A DNA stretch of 5,750 bases from Pseudomonadota bacterium (GTDB taxonomy: Bacteria; Pseudomonadota; Alphaproteobacteria; Rhizobiales; Hyphomicrobiaceae). Numbering within the stretch: the stretch's first letter is position 1; each line of letters begins with the position of its first letter. The notes below the pieces were generated by a model, which did no database searches, was not told where the DNA came from, and saw only the letters and a program-made list of their open reading frames with translations. Of the stretch, positions 1 to 5,281 are shown piece by piece. The position numbers were made by a program, and so were the translations under genes. The stretch spans positions 1 to 5,750 of the forward strand of contig JAEZAW010000027.1 in the NCBI GenBank assembly GCA_023430315.1, in the 5' to 3' direction.

Positions 1-872
1 AGGAGGTCGCGCACGGCATCGCCGAGAAGATTCGTTCCAAAGACTGCGAGCGAGATCGCAATTCCGGGGAAGATGACGAGCCAGGGCGCGGTGCGCACGT
101 ACTCGGCAGCGGACTCCGACAGCATCCGGCCCCAGGATGGATGAGGCTCGGGAATGCCGAGGCCGAGGAACGAGAGCGAGGCCTCCGTCAGAATGGCCGA
201 GCCGAGCTGAGCCGTGGCGAGCACGATCAGCGGCGCCACCGTATTCGGCAGCACATGCCGCACGGCGATCTTCCACTCGCTCATGCCGACGGCGCGCGCC
301 GCCTCGACATAGGGCATTTCCCTGAGCGCCAACGTATTCGAGCGTATGACGCGCGCCACATTCGGAATGATCGGGATGGAGATCGCGATGACCGTGTTGG
401 TGAGTGACGGCCCGAGCGAGGCTGCCATCAGCAGTGCCATGACGAGCAGCGGAAGCGCCTGCAGGATATCCATGAGGCGCTGCGTCAGCAGATCGAGCCA
501 GCCGCCGAAGTAGCCGGACATGAGGCCGATGAACACGCCGAAGAAGCAGCCGAGCACCGTCGAGCCGATGCCGACGGCGAGCGAGATGCGGGCGCCGTAC
601 ACGATGCGGCTCCACATGTCGCGGCCCATGAAGTCGGCGCCGAGAATATGGTCCGGACCAGGCCGCGCAAGCGAGGCGCGGGAATTCGTCGTGGTCGGGT
701 CATAGGCCGTGAGATAGCCCGCGAAGAGGGCCGTTAGCACGAACAGAAGCACGATGACTGCGCCTGCCGCACCGAGCGGATAGCGACGGGCAAGATGCAG
801 GCTCGTGCCCCAGAACCCGCTGACGCCGGCGCCCGCTCGGGCCAATTCCGCCTTGTGGTCTATGGTTGCCAT
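1..872 (-). CDS. ABC transporter inner-membrane permease, DppC/OppC type (3' end cut off)
   Basis: Second permease of a peptide/nickel/opine-class ABC importer; it would pair with the upstream DppB-type subunit to form the membrane channel. The frame starts at the ATG at 872-870 and stays open to the window edge, giving 290 residues. The family is usually about 280-300 residues and the visible end, GDAVRDLL, normally lies close to the C-terminus, so only some ten residues are probably missing. About six hydrophobic segments are visible, near residues 35-54, 95-118, 133-152, 159-175, 212-235 and 263-283. The cytoplasmic EAA loop that docks onto the ATPase is clear at about 190-210 (EAARAVG, then HVLPN). 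LGADFMGRDMWSR at 77-89 is the typical DppC periplasmic motif. The start lies 8 bases after the stop of the preceding permease, so the two are likely translationally coupled. Family assignment is firm; the substrate is unknown. Confidence 0.95.
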   Translation of the reverse strand, partial: MATIDHKAELARAGAGVSGFWGTSLHLARRYPLGAAGAVIVLLFVLTALFAGYLTAYDPTTTNSRASLARPGPDHILGADFMGRDMWSRIVYGARISLAVGIGSTVLGCFFGVFIGLMSGYFGGWLDLLTQRLMDILQALPLLVMALLMAASLGPSLTNTVIAISIPIIPNVARVIRSNTLALREMPYVEAARAVGMSEWKIAVRHVLPNTVAPLIVLATAQLGSAILTEASLSFLGLGIPEPHPSWGRMLSESAAEYVRTAPWLVIFPGIAISLAVFGTNLLGDAVRDL

Positions 873-880
873 GGCTTGCC

Positions 881-1828
881 TCAGCCTTCGTACTTGATGC
901 GCGGATCGAGAACGACGTACGCCATGTCGACGATGAAATTCACGACGACTGTGACGACGGCGATCAGCATTACGAGGTTCTGGACGATCGGATAGTCGCG
1001 CCAGCGGATCGCCTCGACCAGGAAGCGGGCGACGCCCGGGATGTTGAAGACCGTCTCCGTAACGATCAGCCCGCCAATGAGGAAGGCCGCCTCGATGCCG
1101 ATGATGGTGACGACAGGCAGCACCGCATTGCGCAGCGCGTGGTCGTAGTTGACCGAGCGCGTTGTCGCACCTTTCGCGCGTGCCGTGCGGATGTAGTCCT
1201 GACGGAGCACCTCGAGCATGGATGACCGCGTGAGGCGCATGATCAGGGCCGATGCGCGGAAACCGACCGCGGCCGCCGGAATGCTGAGCAGCCAGAGCTC
1301 CTGCCAGAAGTTGCGTTGCGCATCGGAGTAGATGGGAATCCAGCCCGTGTACTGGACAAAGGCCATGAGGATGAGCAGCCCGAGCCAGAACGAGGGCAGT
1401 GACAGGCCCGACAGGCTCACCACGCGCAGGAAGTAGTCGAGGCCCGTATTCTGGCGGACGGCGCTGATGACGCCGAGCGGCACGCCGAAGAGCACCGAGA
1501 AGAAGAGCGCGAGCGCGGCGAGCTTGGCCGTCACCGGAATGCGCGGCAGAATCTCGTCGAGCGCCGGCTTCTCGGAAACATAGGAGTAGCCGAGATCACC
1601 TTTCATCATACTGGTGATCCAGGTCACGTACTGCTGCACGATCGGCTTGTCGAGGCCGAGCTCGGCTTCGAGCCGCTTCTTGTCGTCGGGGTTCACCATC
1701 CCCGCCGAGTCGAAGAGGATGTCGACGATATTCCCCGGAACGACGCGGAGCATGACGAAGATCAGCACCGACATCCCGAACAGCGTCAGGATCATGAGCA
1801 GAAATCGCCGGATCATATAGGCACCCAC
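881..1828 (-). CDS. ABC transporter inner-membrane permease, DppB/OppB type
   Basis: First permease subunit of the same importer, 315 residues, the normal length for DppB/OppB proteins. Hydrophobic segments lie near residues 9-30, 101-124, 134-160, 178-199, 236-262 and 281-306. The long periplasmic stretch after the first segment contains LGLDKPIVQQYVTW and GDLGYSY, both characteristic of the family. The EAA loop is at about 212-238 (YIRTARAKG, then HALRNAVLP), and the protein ends in the usual DPRIKYEG. I chose the GTG start at 1828: an AAGGAGG Shine-Dalgarno sits 5 bases upstream of it, whereas the alternative ATG at 1816-1814 (which would remove four residues) is 17 bases away. It follows the binding-protein gene after a 164-base, hairpin-rich gap and is followed 8 bases later by the DppC-type gene. 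Transported substrate is not deducible; 'dipeptide' is a family label only. Confidence 0.95.
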   Translation of the reverse strand: MGAYMIRRFLLMILTLFGMSVLIFVMLRVVPGNIVDILFDSAGMVNPDDKKRLEAELGLDKPIVQQYVTWITSMMKGDLGYSYVSEKPALDEILPRIPVTAKLAALALFFSVLFGVPLGVISAVRQNTGLDYFLRVVSLSGLSLPSFWLGLLILMAFVQYTGWIPIYSDAQRNFWQELWLLSIPAAAVGFRASALIMRLTRSSMLEVLRQDYIRTARAKGATTRSVNYDHALRNAVLPVVTIIGIEAAFLIGGLIVTETVFNIPGVARFLVEAIRWRDYPIVQNLVMLIAVVTVVVNFIVDMAYVVLDPRIKYEG

Positions 1829-1833
1829 GGGAG

Positions 1834-1840
1834 CCTCCTT
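1834..1840 (-). promoter_or_regulatory. Strong ribosome binding site deciding a GTG start
   Basis: On the minus strand this reads AAGGAGG, a full anti-16S match, 5 bases before the GTG at 1828. It supports GTG over the in-frame ATG at 1816-1814 as the start of the DppB-type permease. Confidence 0.8.
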
Positions 1841-1873
1841 CAGGTCGTCAGGAACATCGGTTGAAGTGCTTGC

Positions 1874-1904
1874 CGGAGGCGGCGGCGTTTCACCGCCGCT
1901 TCCG
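1874..1904 (-). promoter_or_regulatory. Intercistronic hairpin, nearest the permease gene
   Basis: The arms 1874-1885 and 1893-1904 can pair over 12 positions around a 7-base loop. In the minus-strand transcript all pairs are Watson-Crick except one A.C mismatch (1900/1878), and the stem is very GC-rich. No run of T follows, so it is not a classical intrinsic terminator. It lies 33 bases upstream of the permease ribosome binding site. It could stabilise the upstream binding-protein mRNA or cause partial termination; that role is inferred. Confidence 0.6.
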
Positions 1905-1909
1905 CTCGA

Positions 1910-1929
1910 GGTCCTGTCGCAGCAGGACC
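1910..1929 (-). promoter_or_regulatory. Intercistronic hairpin, middle of three
   Basis: A perfect 7-base-pair stem, GGTCCTG (1910-1916) with CAGGACC (1923-1929), around a 6-base loop. It sits between two longer hairpins in the gap after the binding-protein gene, and no T-tract follows. Confidence 0.5.
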
Positions 1930-1941
1930 GGGTAAGCTTCA

Positions 1942-1972
1942 GCGCGACAGGGAGCCGTGTTCCCTGCCGCGC
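1942..1972 (-). promoter_or_regulatory. Intercistronic hairpin just after the binding-protein stop codon
   Basis: The arms 1961-1972 and 1942-1953 pair over 12 positions around a 7-base loop. In the minus-strand transcript the stem is continuous, with one G.U wobble (1967/1947); read on the plus strand the same position is an A.C mismatch, so the fold suits the direction of the operon. It begins 20 bases after the binding-protein stop. Such a structure behind a binding-protein gene commonly blocks 3' exonucleases, as known for malE-malF in E. coli, and lets the binding protein outnumber its permeases. The function here is inferred, and there is no T-tract. Confidence 0.6.
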
Positions 1973-1992
1973 CCGTCCTCAGGCATCAGGCC

Positions 1993-3588
1993 TCACTTGT
2001 CGAGCCAGACGTCCTCGAGGCGCCAGTTGTTGTAGATCGAGTTCTCGTGGCCGACGAAACCCTTCACGTGCGGCCACCAGCAAGTCGCAGCGCGATCGTG
2101 GTAGATGACCGGGCGCGCGAGATCGTCATTGAGAATCTGCTCGATCTTCCACACGACCTTTTTGCGCTCCGCAACGTCGGTGATCGTCGACTGTTGATCG
2201 ACCAGCTTCTCGACTTCCGGATTGCAGTAGTTCGTGTAGTTGCGCTCGGACTTGCACGCGTAGTTCTCGACCAAGTTGGCATCCGGATCGTCAACCGCGA
2301 CGCCGGTCAGGTTCATGCCGACCTGATAATCCTTACGCGCGACTTTCGCGTGCCAAAGCGGCGTATCGACCACCTCGAGCTCGCCTTCCATATGGATCTG
2401 CTTGAGCTGATCGATCAGGATCACCGCAGGATCGCGATAGATGGCGATGTTTCGGGTTGCGATCTTCACCTTCAACGGATTCGAGGCGCTGTAGCCGAGC
2501 CCCTCCATGATCTTGCGGCCCTCGGCGCGATTCTTGGCGATATCGCCCGTATAACCGGTCATCTTCGCCAGCTCCTCCGGGGGCATACCCCAGGCACCTT
2601 CGGGCAACGGCAGCATTGCGCCACCGATGTCGCCCTTTCCTTCCGTCAGGATATCGATGAAGGCCTTGCGGTCGAGCGCCAGCGCCATCGCCTTGCGGAC
2701 TTGGGGGTTGTCGAACGGCGCCGCGTCCCGATTGACGATCAGGTTGCGATGCACGTACTGCGGCTTGGTCTCGCAGATCGCCTTCGGCGCCTGCTTCTCC
2801 ATATCCTTCAGCAGCGGGATGGTGATGTCCTGCGAGAAGGTCATGTCGAACTCGCCGGCCTGGAACGCGAGGATGCGCGTCGATCGGTTCGTGATGATCC
2901 GCATCTCGATCGCGTCGACGAGGGGCTTGCCCTTCTTGAAGTAGTCCGGGTTCTTGGTCAGGCGAATGATCTCATTGCCCTTGAACTCGGCGAACTTGAA
3001 GGGGCCCGTGCCAACCGGCTTCGTGCGCATGTCGGCAGGATTCACGTGGCACGAATAGATCGGCGTGTAGCCTGATGCCAGCAAGGCCAGGAATGCCGCC
3101 TGCGGCTTCTCGAGCACGAATGTCGCCTCGAGCGGGCCGTTGGTCGTGACCTCCTTGAGATTGCGGAACCAAATGGCGCGCGGGTTCTTGCGCAGGCGCT
3201 GCTTGCCCTTGCCCTGCAGCATCTCGAACGTGCACTTGACGTCTTCCGAAGTGAACGGCTTGCCGTCGTGCCACTTCACGCCTTGGTTCAGCTTGAACGT
3301 CAGCTTCGTTTTGCTGTCATCCCAGGCCCAGCTCGTCGCGAGATCCGCGACGATCGTGTCCATGTTGTTCTGCTTCTTCTGCTGATCATAGACAACGAGG
3401 TTGTTGTAGATCGCCATGAACGGCAGCTGCGTCGATACCGTCGCCTCCTCGTGGATCGAGGCGCTTGCCGGCGTATCGCGATGATAGATGCGGAGCGTGC
3501 CACCGGGCTTCTGAGCGAACGCCGTACCAACGTCGCCTATGCCGACGGCAAGCCCCAGGGCCGCCGTCGCGTACCAAACCGCTTTCAT
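1993..3588 (-). CDS. ABC transporter periplasmic solute-binding protein, family 5 (SBP_bac_5)
   Basis: Secreted binding protein that captures the substrate in the periplasm and delivers it to the two permeases encoded downstream. It has 531 residues, normal for the DppA/OppA class. The N-terminus is a signal peptide: a Lys at position 2, a hydrophobic core to about residue 18, and a likely cleavage after AFA at 25. There is no lipobox cysteine, so it should be soluble in the periplasm. Family hallmarks are AIYNNLVVYD at 59-68, VKWHDGKPFTSEDVKCTFE at 104-122, KPVGTGPFKF at 190-199, and VRKAMALALDRKAFID at 297-312. C445 and C455 bracket an NYTNYCNPE stretch and could form a disulfide after export. 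The ATG at 3588 is preceded by AAGGAGG at a 6-base spacing. Family 5 members bind peptides, nickel-chelates, opines, sugars or other small molecules. The neighbouring dehydrogenases make a non-peptide ligand plausible, but this is inference. Confidence 0.95.
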   Translation of the reverse strand: MKAVWYATAALGLAVGIGDVGTAFAQKPGGTLRIYHRDTPASASIHEEATVSTQLPFMAIYNNLVVYDQQKKQNNMDTIVADLATSWAWDDSKTKLTFKLNQGVKWHDGKPFTSEDVKCTFEMLQGKGKQRLRKNPRAIWFRNLKEVTTNGPLEATFVLEKPQAAFLALLASGYTPIYSCHVNPADMRTKPVGTGPFKFAEFKGNEIIRLTKNPDYFKKGKPLVDAIEMRIITNRSTRILAFQAGEFDMTFSQDITIPLLKDMEKQAPKAICETKPQYVHRNLIVNRDAAPFDNPQVRKAMALALDRKAFIDILTEGKGDIGGAMLPLPEGAWGMPPEELAKMTGYTGDIAKNRAEGRKIMEGLGYSASNPLKVKIATRNIAIYRDPAVILIDQLKQIHMEGELEVVDTPLWHAKVARKDYQVGMNLTGVAVDDPDANLVENYACKSERNYTNYCNPEVEKLVDQQSTITDVAERKKVVWKIEQILNDDLARPVIYHDRAATCWWPHVKGFVGHENSIYNNWRLEDVWLDK

Positions 3589-3594
3589 GCGCTT

Positions 3595-3601
3595 CCTCCT
3601 T
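3595..3601 (-). promoter_or_regulatory. Ribosome binding site of the solute-binding protein gene
   Basis: On the minus strand this reads AAGGAGG with a 6-base spacer to the ATG at 3588-3586. It is a near-ideal site, in keeping with high expression of a binding protein. Confidence 0.8.
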
Positions 3602-3613
3602 TATGTTTCCCTA

Positions 3614-3635
3614 TCGGCACCACGTTGGATGCCGA
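3614..3635 (-). promoter_or_regulatory. Leader hairpin just upstream of the binding-protein ribosome binding site
   Basis: TCGGCA (3614-3619) pairs with TGCCGA (3630-3635). Inside, CCA (3620-3622) pairs with TGG (3626-3628) around a 3-base loop, with one bulged base at 3629. The stem of about 9 pairs ends 12 bases before the Shine-Dalgarno. It could protect the 5' end of the mRNA or influence translation; neither is shown. Confidence 0.4.
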
Positions 3636-3685
3636 CCGCCTTCGTATTCCATCATGCGCCGGAAGGTCTGGTTCCTAGGGCTCGT

Positions 3686-3699
3686 GGCCGAGTTCGGCC
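3686..3699. promoter_or_regulatory. Palindrome GGCCGA-gt-TCGGCC, possible operator
   Basis: Perfect 6-base inverted arms are separated by two bases. The site is about 98 bases upstream of the binding-protein start and inside the only long intergenic gap. The short centre fits a dimeric regulator's binding site better than an RNA hairpin. GC-rich DNA yields such palindromes by chance, and no regulator gene lies in the window. Confidence 0.3.
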
Positions 3700-3790
3700 C
3701 GATTGCACCCTTCGGTTTCCATTTCCAGTCCCGATAAATCCGGGCGCCTGCGTTTCGTCTCCTATGTCCGTTTCAGCGATTGAAGCACTT

Positions 3791-3834
3791 CGCCCCGAAA
3801 GGGCGGGCTGTTGAGCGAGCAGGCTAGTCGCTCA
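3791..3834 (-). other. Two adjacent hairpins after the SDR gene, possible weak terminator or processing site
   Basis: The hairpin met first in the transcript is TGAGCGA (3812-3818) with TCGCTCA (3828-3834), 7 perfect pairs around a 9-base loop. The next is CGCCC (3791-3795) with GGGCG (3801-3805), 5 pairs around a 5-base loop. They start about 46 bases after the SDR stop codon, where the first operon might end. No T-run follows either stem, so termination by this pair is uncertain. They could mark an RNA end or a Rho-dependent boundary. Confidence 0.35.
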
Positions 3835-3880
3835 CCGATCCACGATCAATGCTTCATGTCATAGTGAACGCCGCCACGGC

Positions 3881-4687
3881 TCAATCGCCCGAACGAAGCA
3901 GCGCGCCGCCATCCACGGGAAGAGCCACCCCGGTGATGAAGCTCGCTTCGTCCGACGCCAGGAAGAGCGCGGCATTAGCCACGTCCCACCCCGTGCCCAT
4001 GGTCTTTCGCAGTGGCACACGGGCATTGCGCGTTGCCACAACCTCGGCGCGCGACTGCCCCCAAACGCGGGACCGCGTGTCGACGGCCATCGGCGTATCC
4101 ATGAGCCCCGGCAGGATGATGTTGGCGCGCACGCCGTATTCGGCATTGTGACGCGCGATCTGCTCGGTATAGGCGATCATGCCGGCCTTGGTCGTCTTGT
4201 AGGCGACCGTGGCGTAGCTCGACGACAGGGCGGCAACGGACGAGATCGACAGGATCGAGCCCGAGCGCTGCTCGCGCATGATCGGCAGCGCGTGCTTGCA
4301 GGCCATGATGAAGCCGCGCAGGTTGATCGCGTTTACCTTGTCGAAGGCTTCCTCGGTGATCTCGAGAGGTGACTTGTCGCCGCCGCCAAGCGATACGCCG
4401 ACGTTGTAATGCAGCGTGTCGAGGCGTCCCCAGCGCTTCACGGCCTCGTCGACGGCCGCCTTCATCTCGGCGTCCTTCGTCACGTCGGCCTTGAATCCCG
4501 CCGCAGTGCCGCCCGCCTCATTGATGATCTTCGCCGTCTCCTCCGCCGACTCGAAGCGGTTGTCGACGCAGAGGACCTTCGCGCCTTCGCGGGCGAAGAC
4601 GATGGCCGTCGCGCGGCCGTTGCCCATGCCCTCGCCGGGGCTCTGGCCAGCGCCGATGATGACCGTAACCTTATCCTTCATCCGCAT
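3881..4687 (-). CDS. Short-chain dehydrogenase/reductase (SDR), NAD-preferring by motif
   Basis: Cytoplasmic NAD(P)-dependent oxidoreductase, 268 residues, complete. It interconverts an alcohol and a carbonyl on an unidentified small molecule. The catalytic set is intact: N122 (in INLRG), S150, Y163 and K167 (YKTTK), with serine 13 residues before tyrosine as in classical SDRs. The coenzyme loop at 12-24 is the expanded form GAGQSPGEGMGNG rather than the standard TGxxxGIG. D42, at the end of the second strand (LCVDNR), suggests preference for NAD over NADP. The usual NNAG motif reads HYNVG at 93-97. PGLMDTP and the C-terminal VDGG are typical. The ATG at 4687 has AAGGAG 7 bases upstream; a second ATG two codons in is less well spaced. 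The gene begins 12 bases after the AhpD-like gene, with its Shine-Dalgarno overlapping that stop. Family is certain; the substrate is unknown. Confidence 0.95.
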   Translation of the reverse strand: MRMKDKVTVIIGAGQSPGEGMGNGRATAIVFAREGAKVLCVDNRFESAEETAKIINEAGGTAAGFKADVTKDAEMKAAVDEAVKRWGRLDTLHYNVGVSLGGGDKSPLEITEEAFDKVNAINLRGFIMACKHALPIMREQRSGSILSISSVAALSSSYATVAYKTTKAGMIAYTEQIARHNAEYGVRANIILPGLMDTPMAVDTRSRVWGQSRAEVVATRNARVPLRKTMGTGWDVANAALFLASDEASFITGVALPVDGGALLRSGD

Positions 4688-4694
4688 GGATGCA

Positions 4695-4700
4695 CTCCTT
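4695..4700 (-). promoter_or_regulatory. Ribosome binding site overlapping the upstream stop codon
   Basis: The minus strand reads TGAAGGAG: the last base of the TGA stop of the AhpD-like gene (4702-4700) is the first base of the AAGGAG site, 7 bases before the SDR start. This supports the chosen SDR start and suggests translational coupling of the two genes. Confidence 0.75.
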
Positions 4701-5257
4701 CAGGCCCGCGGCGCGGGAAAGGGATATTTCTCAAGGTATTTCTGATAGTCAGGCTCGACATCTATTTCGAGGCTCGCCAGAACGCGCACGACCGCGTTGT
4801 AGAACGCGATCGTCATGACGAGATCGATCATGTGCTCATTGGAGAGGTGCTTGCGCAGCGCATCGAACGTCGGACGGCTGACTGCGCCATCGTTCGTCGC
4901 CTCGCGCGCAGCCAGCAGAACGAGCCGCTCGAGTGCGCCGAGTGACGTCGCTTTACCCGCAGTGTCGTCGATAAGCGCCTGAATGTCCGCGTCGCTCACA
5001 CCGAACTCATAGCCGAGCTTGATGTGGTGCGACCACTCGTAAGGCGAGCGCGCGAGCCAGCCGACCTGGAGGATCGCAAGCTCGCGAAGGCGCGAGTCGA
5101 CCGTGCTCTTGTGACGAATGAAGTAACCGAGACCCTGGAAGGCACGCAGCGCATTCGGGCTGTTGACGAGCTGCTTGTAGAGCGTGATCTCGCGCTTCAT
5201 GAGATCCTGGTTCTCAGGCGCGACATCAGCCTTCTCGATATAGGGCAGGCGGGCCAT
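4700..5257 (-). CDS. Carboxymuconolactone decarboxylase (CMD/AhpD-fold) family protein without cysteines
   Basis: Small all-helical protein of 185 residues of the CMD/AhpD superfamily, presumably cytoplasmic. The family signature is clear: RELAILQVGWLARSPYEWSHH at about 58-78, with E59, E74, H77 and H78 where related proteins carry their active-site residues, followed by KLGYEFGVS. True AhpD peroxidase-type members use a CxxC pair here. This protein contains no cysteine at all, so a thiol peroxidase or disulfide reductase role is unlikely. The E/H arrangement resembles the branch named after gamma-carboxymuconolactone decarboxylase, but that does not establish the same reaction. The ATG at 5257 has GAGG 10 bases upstream, a modest site. 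It sits between two SDR genes, 24 bases after one and 12 before the other, so it likely serves the same pathway, perhaps on a lactone, acid or enol intermediate. The reaction is not known. Confidence 0.9.
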   Translation of the reverse strand: MARLPYIEKADVAPENQDLMKREITLYKQLVNSPNALRAFQGLGYFIRHKSTVDSRLRELAILQVGWLARSPYEWSHHIKLGYEFGVSDADIQALIDDTAGKATSLGALERLVLLAAREATNDGAVSRPTFDALRKHLSNEHMIDLVMTIAFYNAVVRVLASLEIDVEPDYQKYLEKYPFPAPRA

Positions 5258-5281
5258 GGGCGTTTTTCCTCGGTGGGCCTT

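Larger units (their letters stand above)
3589..3880 (-). other. Intergenic region between the enzyme block and the transporter block
   Basis: This 292-base gap is by far the longest in the window and is where I would expect a promoter for the transporter genes. It contains two hairpins close to the SDR stop codon, a short palindrome at 3686-3699, a leader hairpin at 3614-3635 and the binding-protein ribosome binding site. Short plus-strand frames through it show no recognisable protein. I found no -35/-10 pair good enough to call; the best match is listed among the rejected items. Confidence 0.5.

Noticed and set aside
866..1225. Plus-strand frame of 119 codons opposite the DppB-type permease
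   Set aside because: Very rich in Asp and Arg, as expected for the complement of a permease; the minus-strand product has all the family motifs.
1874..1972. The hairpin array as a Rho-independent terminator
   Set aside because: None of the three stems is followed by a T-run in the direction of transcription, and the downstream permease clearly belongs with the binding protein.
1957..3075. Long plus-strand open frame of 372 codons opposite the binding-protein gene
   Set aside because: It lies antisense to a gene with clear family 5 motifs and a signal peptide. Its translation is rich in Arg, Asp, Leu and Val, has no recognisable domain, and is what high-GC DNA produces opposite a real gene.
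3817..3856. Minus-strand promoter candidate TTGATC, 17 bases, TAGCCT after the SDR gene
   Set aside because: Only about 4 of 6 and 3 of 6 matches to a sigma-70 consensus, and it overlaps a hairpin. Matches of this quality arise by chance.
4409..4945. Plus-strand open frame of 178 codons spanning the junction of the SDR and CMD-fold genes
   Set aside because: It is antisense to two convincing genes and crosses their junction, with no domain signature. It is best read as a shadow frame.
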